Below, one piece after another: positions 1 to 10,319 of a stretch of 64,000 bases of DNA. Position 1 is the stretch's first letter. Every line of letters begins with the position of its first letter. This DNA comes from an uncultured SAR86 cluster bacterium (GTDB lineage: Bacteria > Pseudomonadota > Gammaproteobacteria > Magnimaribacterales > D2472), in contig CACOHS010000001.1 in the NCBI GenBank assembly GCA_902627055.1, positions 186,001 to 250,000 on the forward strand, given 5' to 3'. The translations under genes and the position numbers were made by a program. The notes beneath the pieces were generated by a model, which searched no databases, was not told the origin of the DNA, and worked only from the letters and a program-made list of their open reading frames with translations.

Positions 1-227
1 TTAAAATTATCTTTTAAAAGTCCAGCTTCGATATTCGCGCAAACTTCCTCCCAGTTAAAAGGATTATCATCTTGTCCCTTTCCTCCAGATGCTCCTTGCA
101 CGTCTCTTACTTGAATGATTACTTGACCAGTTTTAGCTAAGCATCTTTTAAATAATTCTTGATGGCCATCATGCCAAGGTTGCCATCTTCCAAGCATTTG
201 AACAGTGGGCTTCTTCCAATCAAACAT
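1..227 (-). CDS. Nucleotidyltransferase (cytidylyl/adenylyltransferase-like), C-terminus truncated by window edge
   Basis: Reverse translation reads MFDWKKPTVQMLGRWQPWHDGHQELFKRCLAKTGQVIIQVRDVQGASGGKGQDDNPFNWEEV...; GRWQPWHDGH matches the (T/H)xGH nucleotidyltransferase motif; open to the left edge; not in ORF track. Confidence 0.7.
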   Translation of the reverse strand, partial: MFDWKKPTVQMLGRWQPWHDGHQELFKRCLAKTGQVIIQVRDVQGASGGKGQDDNPFNWEEVCANIEAGLLKDNF

Positions 228-630
228 TCTTTAATATCTCCTTGGCAATGTCATCATGATTGTGCTCATTCCACTCTGTTACATGAAAATCAACTCTTTC
301 AGGATCTTGAAAAAGCTTATTAGTGTCGTCGTATCTACCCTCTTTAATTGTGTCCATCCAAATTACAATATCGGCACTGAAATTTTCCCGAGTTTCTTTA
401 GTAGGGCAAACAAAATCGCACACAACATACCTTCCATGTGTCTTCTCAAAATCCGCAAAAGCTTTCATCCTCATAGATTGCCGTGCTCTTCCTGCATCAG
501 AAAAATCCCAATCATTTGCCATCTTCCTTACTTGATCGGCGTTGTACCAGGCAGCATTAAGCAAAGGCACTAATCTCTGAGTAAGGTAAGTTTTTCCACT
601 TCCCGGTAATCCCATGACTAAAATTTTCAT
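220..630 (-). CDS. P-loop kinase, adenylylsulfate-kinase-like
   Basis: N-terminal MKILVMGLPGSGKTYLTQRL Walker A; 3' end overlaps start of the nucleotidyltransferase. Confidence 0.65.
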   Translation of the reverse strand: MKILVMGLPGSGKTYLTQRLVPLLNAAWYNADQVRKMANDWDFSDAGRARQSMRMKAFADFEKTHGRYVVCDFVCPTKETRENFSADIVIWMDTIKEGRYDDTNKLFQDPERVDFHVTEWNEHNHDDIAKEILKNV

Positions 631-639
631 CTCGATAAA

Positions 640-1332
640 CTATCCTGTTTGTTGGCTTTGCTTTACAGACTTGTACAGACTAAAAAATAAATAAAACAGA
701 GGCATTAAAGTTGCATATTTAATTAATGTAGTAATAACCAAAAACCATAAACTTCCATCAGCAATAATAGTTCCACCTAAAAGTCCAAAAATTAACTGGA
801 TGCCCATAAATGTTGTTGTAAGGAGAAATAATTTAGTTGCAAATTCTTCGGTTAAACTCCAAGATTCGCCAAGAGAATCCATGGCTCCTTTTTCATCAAA
901 CATAATAAATAAAGGGAATAAACCCAAGCGGCCGTATAAATAAAAACCTGGCAAAATTAACATTAGAAAGCCCAGTCCATATGCAATGGAATGCATGATA
1001 TTTGCCCACAAGAGAGGAAAAAACTTTTTCAAGCCTGCAAAAAGTGCTTGATATGGCGTTATTGAATTTCCGTTTGATAATGAACGAAATGCAACCATAC
1101 AACCTCCACTCAATGCAACAGATAATATTATTGATGCAATTAAAAGAATAGAAAATTGAAAGGATATTTCGCCAATTGCTTCAAGAGCTGCGCTATCAGA
1201 ACTTGTTTGAATGTCTATGGAACCTATGAGACTAGCTAATGCAACCTCAAGTGTAATTACAGGCACACATAATATAAATAAATAACCTATATTACTTAGA
1301 CAAAAATTTATGGAGGAAAAAAATTGTTGCAT
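640..1332 (-). CDS. Multi-pass membrane protein of unknown function
   Basis: 230 aa ORF with several hydrophobic segments. Confidence 0.6.
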   Translation of the reverse strand: MQQFFSSINFCLSNIGYLFILCVPVITLEVALASLIGSIDIQTSSDSAALEAIGEISFQFSILLIASIILSVALSGGCMVAFRSLSNGNSITPYQALFAGLKKFFPLLWANIMHSIAYGLGFLMLILPGFYLYGRLGLFPLFIMFDEKGAMDSLGESWSLTEEFATKLFLLTTTFMGIQLIFGLLGGTIIADGSLWFLVITTLIKYATLMPLFYLFFSLYKSVKQSQQTG

Positions 1333-1367
1333 GATGTGTGTGTTTAGGATTAATTATATTATGAAAT

Positions 1368-2555
1368 TCAAAGGATAATTTTTTTAAATTTTCTTTTGCC
1401 CACTTGATAAACTGCTGAGGTACCAATAAAAACTTGATGAGTTTTATCAGTTATTTTTTGCTCATCGATTCTAACTGCTCCTTGCTGAATCATTCTCATT
1501 GCTTCAGAAGTACTTGAAGTCATGCCGCAATCTTTTAACAAATTAGCTAGTGGAATAGAGTCTCCTGAAATTTTATGCAATATTTCTTCAATATCATCTG
1601 GAATATTCTTTTTTTGGAATTGATCAATAAAGTTTATTTCTGCATCATTTGCTGATTTTTCATCATGGAAGCGAGCAATTAGCTCTTTGGCTAATTCAAT
1701 TTTTATGTCTCTTGGATTCTTCCCATTATCTTGCTCAGATTTTAAGACATTAATTTCATCAGAAGATTTAAAACTCAACAGATCAAACCATCTCCACATG
1801 AGTTCATCTGATATAGACATAATTTTTCCAAACATCTCATTTGGAGACTCATCAATTCCAACATAATTATCTAAAGATTTAGACATTTTATTTTTTCCAT
1901 CTAAACCCTCAAGAATTGGAACAGTGATAACAACTTGAGGTTCTTGACCAAATGCCCTTTGAAGATCCCTGCCTACCAAAAGATTAAACTTTTGATCGGT
2001 ACCACCGAGCTCTACATCCGCATGCAACTTTATTGAATCATTAGCTTGAATCAGAGGGTATAATAATTCATGCAAAGCGATGCTCTGATTTGACTTATAC
2101 CTTTTATTAAAATCATCGCGCTCAAGCATTCTGGCTAAATTATATTGAGATGCAAGTTTGATTACTCCCTCAGCACCAAGTTTTTTGCTCCATTCTGAAT
2201 TGAACCTTACATCTGTTAACTTAGAGTCTAAAATTTTAAAAATTTGCGTTTTATAAGATTTAGCATTCTTATCAATATCAGTTTTATCTAATGGCGGTCT
2301 AGTTTTATTTTTTCCAGAAGGATCTCCAATCATTCCAGTAAAATCACCAATTAAAAATATTATTTGATGTCCTAACTGTTGAAAATGTCTAAGTTTATTA
2401 ATCAAGACTGTATGGCCTAGGTGCAAATCTGGTGCAGTTGGATCAAAACCAGCCTTTACAATAAGCTGCTTCTTGGATTTGAGTTTTTTCAAAAGCTCAT
2501 CCTCGCCAATCAGCTCATCAATGCCTCGTTTGATTAAATTTAGATCTTCTTTCAT
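1368..2555 (-). CDS. tyrS: Tyrosyl-tRNA synthetase
   Basis: [18 protein letters not shown] (HIGH-type) and KMSKSLDN (KMSKS) motifs, S4-like C-terminus. Confidence 0.95.
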   Translation of the reverse strand: MKEDLNLIKRGIDELIGEDELLKKLKSKKQLIVKAGFDPTAPDLHLGHTVLINKLRHFQQLGHQIIFLIGDFTGMIGDPSGKNKTRPPLDKTDIDKNAKSYKTQIFKILDSKLTDVRFNSEWSKKLGAEGVIKLASQYNLARMLERDDFNKRYKSNQSIALHELLYPLIQANDSIKLHADVELGGTDQKFNLLVGRDLQRAFGQEPQVVITVPILEGLDGKNKMSKSLDNYVGIDESPNEMFGKIMSISDELMWRWFDLLSFKSSDEINVLKSEQDNGKNPRDIKIELAKELIARFHDEKSANDAEINFIDQFQKKNIPDDIEEILHKISGDSIPLANLLKDCGMTSSTSEAMRMIQQGAVRIDEQKITDKTHQVFIGTSAVYQVGKRKFKKIIL

Positions 2556-2680
2556 TTGTTATCATTTATTATAGTATTTAATCAAATAAATGTATGAAAT
2601 CATGTGGCTGGCCAATAGAAAAATTAATACAAATGATCATGGGCTGCCTGCCAAAGTGAATCAAATTATTTTTTAAAACT

Positions 2681-3937
2681 GTGAGTACTTATAAACCCAA
2701 CATAAGAATATTGCCGTTCGTCCTCATTGCAGTTTTTGCAATACTATTAATTTATGATGCTGGACTTGAGCAAGAAGAGCTAGTTCCTGAATTGATTTCG
2801 GAATCCTTATCTATAAATATTCAAAATGATCAAAATATTCAATCAAGAGATATCCATATTGTTGAACAGGGTGAAAATTTATCTTTAATATTTGAAAAAT
2901 ATAAAGTCTCATTAAATGATACTTACAAAATTTTTAGGGAAGATAAAACTGGTGAAGTAAAAAGTATAAGGCCTAAGGACAGATTAGAGTTTATATCTTC
3001 AGGTGATGAGTTAAGTAAAATTATTATCAATAAAGGGCCCCTTCTTTCATATCAAATTAGTATTTTTCCTGAAATTTCAATAAAAAAAATTCAGAAAAAA
3101 CCTGAGCTTATTAACTCCTTTAAAACTGGATTAATAGATTCTTCTTTCTATTTAGCTGGATTGAAGAGCGAAATTCCAGAAAGTGTAATTATGGATCTAG
3201 CATATATTTTTGGTTGGGATATTGATTTTGTTTTTGATATCAGGGCTGGTGATAGATTTAAAATTCTTTATGAAACAGCCTTTGTTGATGGCCAGCAAAT
3301 TGAAAATGGAAGCATTTTAATGGCTGAATTTTACAATCAGAATAATCTATATACAGCAATTAGATACAAAGGTAGGAACAAAAAATGGGAATATTTCAAT
3401 GATGATGGCAAGAGTTTAGAAAAAGCTTTTTTGAGAGCACCACTTGATTTTGCTTATGTCAGTTCCCATTTCAATCCAAACAGAAGACATCCTATTTTAA
3501 ATACTATAAGAGCTCACAATGGTGTTGATTATGCTGCAAAAAGAGGTACTCCCATTCGAGCAACCGGCGAAGGTGTTATTCAGTCGGTTGGATGGAAAAG
3601 TGGTTATGGAAGAACAATTGTAATTCGGCATGGGGGTGAAATAACAACTTTATATGCTCACTTAGAAAAATATCACTCGAGTATTTCCAGAGGAATGAAA
3701 GTTACTCAGGGGCAAACTATAGGTTATGTTGGTGACTCAGGTTTAGCTACAGCTCCCCATTTGCATTATGAGTTTAGGATTGGAGAGAAAAGGACTGATC
3801 CTTTAAAAGTCCCATTGCCTTCAGCATCTCCAATCAATAAATCTGAAATGAATCTATTTAAAGTACAAAGAAATAATTACATACAAATATCAGATCAGTT
3901 ATTATCTAAAGATCCTAATGAAAAGCTATTCCGGTAA
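2681..3937 (+). CDS. Murein DD-endopeptidase, M23 family (MepM-like)
   Basis: HNGVDYAAKRGTPIRATGEG...TLYAHL...GYVGDSGLATAPHLHYEFR M23 signature; LysM-like N-terminal region; GTG start. Confidence 0.88.
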   Translation: MSTYKPNIRILPFVLIAVFAILLIYDAGLEQEELVPELISESLSINIQNDQNIQSRDIHIVEQGENLSLIFEKYKVSLNDTYKIFREDKTGEVKSIRPKDRLEFISSGDELSKIIINKGPLLSYQISIFPEISIKKIQKKPELINSFKTGLIDSSFYLAGLKSEIPESVIMDLAYIFGWDIDFVFDIRAGDRFKILYETAFVDGQQIENGSILMAEFYNQNNLYTAIRYKGRNKKWEYFNDDGKSLEKAFLRAPLDFAYVSSHFNPNRRHPILNTIRAHNGVDYAAKRGTPIRATGEGVIQSVGWKSGYGRTIVIRHGGEITTLYAHLEKYHSSISRGMKVTQGQTIGYVGDSGLATAPHLHYEFRIGEKRTDPLKVPLPSASPINKSEMNLFKVQRNNYIQISDQLLSKDPNEKLFR

Positions 3938-5012
3938 AATTTTTATTGGCACAATGAGTGGTACCAGTCACGATGGAATTGATATTTGCTCAGTAAGCAT
4001 TACCAATAAAAAAATAGAATTATTAAATTTTGGTTCCTACAAATACCCAAATAGCTTAAGGAAAGATATTTCAGATGTAATCCAACATCAGAAATTAAGC
4101 CTAAATAAATATATTGAACTAGATAAAAAAATAGGCATTGCTTTTGGCAAATCTATAAATAAGTTTCTTGCAAAAAACAAAATAAATAAAAATCAAATTT
4201 TGGCAATAGGTTTGTCCGGACAGACATTGTTTCATGCACCTAAGCATAAATATCCATTTTCAATTCAGGCCGGTGACCCAAAAATAGTGTCTATGGAATG
4301 TTGTTTAGATGTTGTGAGTGATTTTAGAAATGATCATATAAATCTTGGTGGAGAAGGTGCTCCGCTTGTTCCAGAATTTCATCAAAAAATATTTGCGAGA
4401 AAAAATTCTTCGCTATTTATATTAAACATTGGCGGAATATCGAATTTTACCTTCCTTGATGGAAAAGAAAGTTTTTATGGATCTGACTGCGGACCTGGAA
4501 ACGCATTGATGGATGCTTACTGCCAAACTTCTCTTAATCTTCCCTTTGATAAAAATGGTAATCTTGCCAAAAATGGAAAAGTTCATCATCAAGCATTAAA
4601 AAAAATGCTGAGTCATCCCTTCTTCAAAAAAAGGCATCCAAAGTCTACTGGCAAAGAAGTATTTAATTTCAGATTTATTCCAAAAGAGTTATTAAAAAAA
4701 TCCCCTAATGATATTTTGGCTACATTAAATGAGTTAACTGCCATTAGCATAGCAAAATCTCTTCATGCACAGAATAAATTACCTGGGCAGATAATCATCT
4801 GTGGTGGTGGGATTAAAAATGGATTTTTAATTAATTCAATTAAAAGACTTACAAAAATTGATCTTGTGACTAGTAGCGAGTTTGGACTAGATCCTCAAGC
4901 AATTGAAGCTATGGCTTTTGGATGGATGGCTAGTCAACGAATTTACAAAAATTTACTTTGCGTAAAAGATAAAAAGGGACTGCTTGGAAAAATTACAAAA
5001 TCTATACAGTAA
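3918..5012 (+). CDS. anmK: Anhydro-N-acetylmuramic acid kinase
   Basis: [13 protein letters not shown]-terminus and [21 protein letters not shown]; adjacent to M23 peptidase. Confidence 0.92.
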   Translation: MKSYSGKIFIGTMSGTSHDGIDICSVSITNKKIELLNFGSYKYPNSLRKDISDVIQHQKLSLNKYIELDKKIGIAFGKSINKFLAKNKINKNQILAIGLSGQTLFHAPKHKYPFSIQAGDPKIVSMECCLDVVSDFRNDHINLGGEGAPLVPEFHQKIFARKNSSLFILNIGGISNFTFLDGKESFYGSDCGPGNALMDAYCQTSLNLPFDKNGNLAKNGKVHHQALKKMLSHPFFKKRHPKSTGKEVFNFRFIPKELLKKSPNDILATLNELTAISIAKSLHAQNKLPGQIIICGGGIKNGFLINSIKRLTKIDLVTSSEFGLDPQAIEAMAFGWMASQRIYKNLLCVKDKKGLLGKITKSIQ

Positions 5013-5337
5013 ATGACTCGCCACATCCGCATGTAGTTTTCGCATTGGGATTAGTAATTAGAAATTTCGAACCAGAAAGGTCCTCTACATAATCTAAAGT
5101 TGCACCATAAAGATATGGATAAGAAAGCGAGTCTAATAAAATAGTGAAACCTTCAAAATCTAAAATATCGTCATCTCCTGCTGGATTATCATCAAACTTA
5201 AAGCCATACTGAAAACCAGAGCAGCCTCCTCCAGTTACATAAACCCTAAAAAAGTTTGATTGTTGTTCAGGCAAAAGCCCTTGAATTCGCTTAATTGCAT
5301 TAGAGCTAACAGTAATGGATGTTGATTCAATATTCAT
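5002..5337 (-). CDS. erpA: Iron-sulfur cluster insertion protein ErpA
   Basis: A-type carrier: [13 protein letters not shown] ... CGCGESF. Confidence 0.9.
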   Translation of the reverse strand: MNIESTSITVSSNAIKRIQGLLPEQQSNFFRVYVTGGGCSGFQYGFKFDDNPAGDDDILDFEGFTILLDSLSYPYLYGATLDYVEDLSGSKFLITNPNAKTTCGCGESFTV

Positions 5338-5415
5338 ATGGTATTTATTCTATAGGATTCATAATTATTTTTTCAAGATTAGTAGATAGAAGTTAAAATA
5401 TTTTAAATATTAATT

Positions 5416-5955
5416 ATGAAAAGAATACTTATTACATACTCAACTACTGATGGGCAAACAAAATTGATATGTGAAAAAATAAAAAGTGTCTTGGATGAAG
5501 CTTTTATGGTTGATTTGCAATCAATACAAAACATAAAGGAGAATTTTGAAGTTCTTAATAAAAGTTTTGAACATGTTATTGTTGGGGCAAGTATAAGATA
5601 TGGAAAACACTCCAAGGATGTGTATGATTTCATTAGAAATAATATTGATTTCTTGGAGAGTTCAAGTAATGCATTTTTTAGTGTCAACGTAGTAGCAAGA
5701 AAACCAGAAAAAAATACACCTGAAACAAATCCTTACATAAAAAAATTTTTAACACTTTCAAATTGGACTCCAAATAAATTAGCAGTCTTTGCAGGCAAGG
5801 TAGATTATCCAAAATATCGATTTATCGATAAAAATATGATTAGACTTATCATGTGGATTACGAATGGGCCTACAGACATTTCTAAAACTTATGAATTTAC
5901 AGATTGGGATAAAGTTGAAGAATTTGCACATGAAATAAGAAAAATCTCTCAATAA
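5416..5955 (+). CDS. hemG: Flavodoxin-type protoporphyrinogen oxidase HemG
   Basis: MKRILITYSTTDGQT FMN-binding N-terminus; C-terminal MWITNGPTD typical of HemG; next to hemL. Confidence 0.82.
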   Translation: MKRILITYSTTDGQTKLICEKIKSVLDEAFMVDLQSIQNIKENFEVLNKSFEHVIVGASIRYGKHSKDVYDFIRNNIDFLESSSNAFFSVNVVARKPEKNTPETNPYIKKFLTLSNWTPNKLAVFAGKVDYPKYRFIDKNMIRLIMWITNGPTDISKTYEFTDWDKVEEFAHEIRKISQ

Positions 5956-6030
5956 ATTTGATATCATTCACGCGCACATTATTAATAAAAAATAAATGAT
6001 TAAGTAGTAATTAGTTTTATAAAAAAACCT

Positions 6031-7314
6031 TTGAAAAGAAATAAATCAGAATCTCTCTTTGAGCAAGCTCAGACACTAATGCCAGGTGGTGTAAATTCAC
6101 CTGTGAGAGCATTTAAAAACGTTGACGGCAAGCCTGTTTTTTTTAAGTCTGCTAAAGGTCCAACTTTAATTGATGAGGATGATAATCAATACATAGATTT
6201 CATTGGATCCTGGGGTCCTATGATACTTGGACACTCAAATCCAGTTGTCTTAAATGCAATAAAAGCTCAGCTTGAGCTTGGAACAAGCTACGGGGCTCCA
6301 ACAAGTCTTGAGAGTGAGCTTGCAAAAATAATTAAGAGCCAAGTCCCTTCTATGGAAAAAATAAGAATGGTTAATTCTGGAACTGAAGCAACAATGAGCT
6401 GCATTAGATTGGCTAGAGGATTCACTGGTAAAAATAAGATTATTAAATTTACTGGTTGCTATCATGGACACGTTGATTCTTTACTTGTGAAAGCTGGTTC
6501 TGGCGTTTCTACTTTTGGTTTACCAGATTCTCCTGGGATACCCAAAGAATTAGCAGCGCTAACATACAGTTGTCATTACAATGACATAGAGTCTGTAATA
6601 GAAATTGCAAATGAAATTGGTGATGATTTAGCTGCAATTATTGTCGAGCCTGTTGCTGGAAATATGGGCTTCATTCCTGGAGAGCAAGAATTTCTTTCAA
6701 CTTTACGAAAATTATGCAATGAATTTGATTCTCTCCTTATTTTTGATGAAGTAATGTCTGGATTCAGAGTAGCCCTTGGAGGCGCTCAATCTCTATATAA
6801 AATTGAGCCTGATCTAACAGCTCTAGGCAAAGTAATAGGTGGTGGGCTGCCTGTTGGATCTTTTGGAGGAAAAGAAAATATCATGGATCAACTCGCTCCA
6901 ATAGGGCCTATATATCAAGCAGGAACATTATCTGGAAATCCATTGGCAATGAGTGCTGGGATAGCATTACTTAATGCGTTAATCAAAGAAAATCCTTTTG
7001 ATGCATTAGAACTTGCTTCATCAGAAATAATGTTGCACACAAAAAATCTAATGAATGATAAAGGAATACCATTTTCAACTTCTTCTATAGGTGGCATGTT
7101 TGGTTTTTTCTTGAGTGAAAATTTCCCAAAAAATTTTCAAGATGTTTTAGAAACTGATGATGCAATGTTCAAAAAGTTTTTCAACGCATCATTAAATCAG
7201 GGAATATACTTTGCTCCATCTAAATTTGAAGCCGGTTTTATATCCTCAACTCACGATCAGGCTATAATTGATCAAACTAAAAGTAAGATTGAAAAAGCAA
7301 TTAAGGAACTTTAA
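6031..7314 (+). CDS. hemL: Glutamate-1-semialdehyde 2,1-aminomutase
   Basis: QTLMPGGVNSPVRAF, LIFDEVMSGFRV, ALGKVIGGGLPVGSFGG; TTG start. Confidence 0.95.
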   Translation: MKRNKSESLFEQAQTLMPGGVNSPVRAFKNVDGKPVFFKSAKGPTLIDEDDNQYIDFIGSWGPMILGHSNPVVLNAIKAQLELGTSYGAPTSLESELAKIIKSQVPSMEKIRMVNSGTEATMSCIRLARGFTGKNKIIKFTGCYHGHVDSLLVKAGSGVSTFGLPDSPGIPKELAALTYSCHYNDIESVIEIANEIGDDLAAIIVEPVAGNMGFIPGEQEFLSTLRKLCNEFDSLLIFDEVMSGFRVALGGAQSLYKIEPDLTALGKVIGGGLPVGSFGGKENIMDQLAPIGPIYQAGTLSGNPLAMSAGIALLNALIKENPFDALELASSEIMLHTKNLMNDKGIPFSTSSIGGMFGFFLSENFPKNFQDVLETDDAMFKKFFNASLNQGIYFAPSKFEAGFISSTHDQAIIDQTKSKIEKAIKEL

Positions 7315-7316
7315 AA

Positions 7317-8321
7317 ATGAAAAATGATATTAGTGCTATAGGAAACGCTCTTGTTGATACTGTGTTTAAAGTAGAACATAGTCTTATCTCTGAGCTAGGC
7401 TTAGAAATAGATCAAATGACTCTTTCCAGCGCTGAAGAACACGCACCAATAATAGATAGACTGATTGCTTCAGGTGCAGAAACAGTATCTGACTGTGGAG
7501 GATCAGCAACCAATAGTCTTGTTGCTGCATCAAGCTTTGGTGCAAAATGTTTTCACACCTGCAAAGTTGCAGATGACCAAGACGGCATAAGATATCTTGA
7601 AAGTATCAAAGAAGCTGGAATTGGCCATAAGGGCAACATGTCATCTGCAAGCTCTATTCCCTCCGGAAAATGCCTGATTCTTGTAACGCCAGATGCCAAA
7701 AGGACAATGACCACTGCATTAAATGTGAGTTCCTTAATGGACGAGAATGATCTTGATTTAGAGCAGATTGCAAATTCAAAAATCTTTTACATCGAAGGAT
7801 ACATGGTAACAAGTGAAGACAACTATAAAGTAACCCTAACGGCGCTTGATCACCTAAAAGACTTTCCTGATGTAAAAATAGCATTGTCATTATCTGATCC
7901 TGGAATTGTCATGGGTTTTAAAGATAAATTTAGAGAATTAGAGTCATATGGCTTAGACTACATTTTTGGAAATGACGATGAAGCTAAGGCTTTTGTAGAA
8001 GAAGAAGATATCGATAAAACATTTTCAAAACTGCAAGATAAACCTTATACCTCAATAATTACTTTGGGTGAAAAAGGTAGTGTTGTAATTACAAAAGAGG
8101 AGGTTATAAATTCTCCGCAATTTAAAATTACTCCTGTCGATACCAATGGTGCAGGAGACATGTTTGCGGGTAGCTTCTTATATGCATTACTTCAAGATCA
8201 AGACTTGAAGTCTTGTGCTGAGTTTGCAAATTATGGTGCTTCAAAGGTTGTAGAAACTTTTGGGCCTAGGCTCAGTCAGGAATCTTATCAAGAAGTATTA
8301 AATAATTATAAAAAAAGCTAG
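7317..8321 (+). CDS. PfkB-family carbohydrate kinase (adenosine-kinase-like)
   Basis: N-terminal GNALVDTVF, C-terminal DTNGAGDMFAGSFLYAL (PfkB signature 2). Confidence 0.85.
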   Translation: MKNDISAIGNALVDTVFKVEHSLISELGLEIDQMTLSSAEEHAPIIDRLIASGAETVSDCGGSATNSLVAASSFGAKCFHTCKVADDQDGIRYLESIKEAGIGHKGNMSSASSIPSGKCLILVTPDAKRTMTTALNVSSLMDENDLDLEQIANSKIFYIEGYMVTSEDNYKVTLTALDHLKDFPDVKIALSLSDPGIVMGFKDKFRELESYGLDYIFGNDDEAKAFVEEEDIDKTFSKLQDKPYTSIITLGEKGSVVITKEEVINSPQFKITPVDTNGAGDMFAGSFLYALLQDQDLKSCAEFANYGASKVVETFGPRLSQESYQEVLNNYKKS

Positions 8322-8377
8322 CTTATTGGCCCGCTTTCTGATAATTTCTTGCGCCTAAAAAATTTATTTATATAAAT

Positions 8378-8980
8378 ATGCCTAAAAAAGCGGATACAAA
8401 AAAAACTACTGCTAAGAAAACAACCTCTAAGAAAACTTCATTAAAAAAGTCTTCTACTAAAAAAACTTCTGTTAAGAAAGCTCAAGTTAAGAAATCATCA
8501 GCGAAGAAGTTGCCATCGAAGAGAACTGCTACTAAAAAAACTACGGTAAAGAAATCTACAGCTAGAAAAAGAACCTCTCCAATCTCTTCTTACAAAGGTC
8601 GCAAAGGCGAAAAGTACATGAGTGCTGCTATGAAAAAACACTTTAATGCCGTTTTAATTGATTGGCGCGAGCATTTAAAAGAAGAAATGCAAAAAACTTT
8701 TGATCATCTCAAAAATAAAGGTGAATCGTATGCAGATCCCATCGACCGAGCATCACAAGAGGAAGAGTTTGCTTTTGAGCTTCGAACAAGAGATAGGGAA
8801 AGAAAGCTTATTAACAAAATTGCAGCATCTCTTGAACAAATCAAACAAGATGACTATGGATACTGTTATGCTTGTGGAATAGAAATAGGAGTGAAAAGGC
8901 TTGAAGCTCGTCCAACCGCCACTCATTGTATCGACTGCAAAACGCTTGATGAAATTAAAGAAAAGCAACTTGGTGGTTAA
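8378..8980 (+). CDS. dksA: RNA polymerase-binding transcription factor DksA with Lys-rich H1-like N-terminal extension
   Basis: C-terminal DksA zinc finger CYACGIEIGVKRLEARPTATHCIDC; first ~65 aa K/T/S repeats; followed by pcnB as in other gammaproteobacteria. Confidence 0.88.
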   Translation: MPKKADTKKTTAKKTTSKKTSLKKSSTKKTSVKKAQVKKSSAKKLPSKRTATKKTTVKKSTARKRTSPISSYKGRKGEKYMSAAMKKHFNAVLIDWREHLKEEMQKTFDHLKNKGESYADPIDRASQEEEFAFELRTRDRERKLINKIAASLEQIKQDDYGYCYACGIEIGVKRLEARPTATHCIDCKTLDEIKEKQLGG

Positions 8981-9012
8981 AATAACTTCTCAAAAGATAC
9001 TTTTTTAAGCTT

Positions 9013-10293
9013 TTGAATAAAATAAATAAGCAATCTAAGACAAAAACCCCAAAGGTCTTAAGGGAAAGTAAATTTAGCCCTCTTTCAATTGAAATCATAA
9101 AGAAATTAAACAAATCTGGATTTCAAGCCTATCTAGTAGGAGGTTGTGTAAGAGATTTATTAGCAGGAATTAAACCAAAAGACTTTGATGTTTCAACTAA
9201 TGCTACTCCCGAGGAAGTTAGAAAAATTTTTAGATCATCAAGAATAATTGGTAAAAGATTTCGCCTGGTGCATGTGTTTAGTAGAAATGAATTAATTGAG
9301 GTTTCTACATTCAGAGCAAATATCTCTAGAGATGAAAATACCTCTGAGGTTTTAAAGGACTCAGAGGGAAAAATTTTAAGAGATAATGTTTGGGGAACCT
9401 TGGAGGAAGATTGTATAAGAAGAGACTTTTCCATTAATGCGCTTTATTTTGATCCTCTGCAAAATCTTTTATATGATTTTCATAATGGACTCCATCATAT
9501 ACAAAAAAAATTACTTGTCTCCATAGGCGATCCACAGCTAAGGTTTGAAGAAGATCCAGTAAGGAGTTTGCGTGCAATCCGATTTAGCTCAAAATTAAAT
9601 TTTAAAATTTCAAATGATGTTAAAAAGGCAATATACGAAAAGGGGCATTTGCTTGGAAATATCTCAAATGCAAGAATGTTTGACGAGTTTTGTAAAATTT
9701 TTCTTACAAAACATGCAATTGATAACTTTAAAAAACTTAACTCATTCGGGGTAATAAAATATTTAATTAATTCGGAAACATATAACGAACATTCATTTGG
9801 CCTAAAATTGCAGCATGCCGCATTAATAAATACCGACAATAGATTAAAGGCATCAAAGTCTGTCACTCCCGGTTTTCTTATTGCTGCATTGCTCTGGCCA
9901 AGGCTGATAGATGTGTCAAAGGAAAATGGAGGCCTCAACCTAAGAAAATTTTTTCGGAGCATGGATAGAACTATTCGTGAACAACAAGTACTTACTGCTG
10001 TACCTAGAAAATTTCATGGCTACATTAAAGATATTTGGTCACTGCAATTAAAGCTTGAGACTCGTCTGGGTCATCAGCCCTACAAGATTCTTAATCATCC
10101 TCGTTTTAGAGCTGCATATGACTTTCTGCTTTTAAGAGAAGAAGCATCAGAAGATACTCAAGGAATAGGAAATTGGTGGACTCACTTTCAAAAGGTTAAT
10201 CGACCAGCAAAAATTGAATTACTCAAGAAATTGAGGGAATCAAGAAACGGCCCGGTTGAGAAAAAGTTTGGTTTCTTGAAAGAGTTAAGCTAA
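9013..10293 (+). CDS. pcnB: Poly(A) polymerase I
   Basis: YLVGGCVRDLLAGIKPKDFDVSTNATPEEV; RRDFSINALYFDP; TTG start. Confidence 0.92.
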   Translation: MNKINKQSKTKTPKVLRESKFSPLSIEIIKKLNKSGFQAYLVGGCVRDLLAGIKPKDFDVSTNATPEEVRKIFRSSRIIGKRFRLVHVFSRNELIEVSTFRANISRDENTSEVLKDSEGKILRDNVWGTLEEDCIRRDFSINALYFDPLQNLLYDFHNGLHHIQKKLLVSIGDPQLRFEEDPVRSLRAIRFSSKLNFKISNDVKKAIYEKGHLLGNISNARMFDEFCKIFLTKHAIDNFKKLNSFGVIKYLINSETYNEHSFGLKLQHAALINTDNRLKASKSVTPGFLIAALLWPRLIDVSKENGGLNLRKFFRSMDRTIREQQVLTAVPRKFHGYIKDIWSLQLKLETRLGHQPYKILNHPRFRAAYDFLLLREEASEDTQGIGNWWTHFQKVNRPAKIELLKKLRESRNGPVEKKFGFLKELS

Positions 10294-10319
10294 TCTTTAC
10301 TTAAGAAAATTAAAACCTT

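Noticed and set aside
256-573. 105-aa plus-strand ORF opposite the APS-kinase-like gene
   Set aside because: Antisense shadow of a clear P-loop kinase; no domain motif.
8378-8580. Possible tandem repeat array/CRISPR-like periodicity in the dksA 5' end
   Set aside because: Imperfect short AAGAAA/ACT codon repeats in frame, encoding Lys/Thr/Ser; no spacer structure.
9495-9962. 155-aa minus-strand ORF inside pcnB
   Set aside because: Antisense to a well-conserved poly(A) polymerase; typical shadow ORF.
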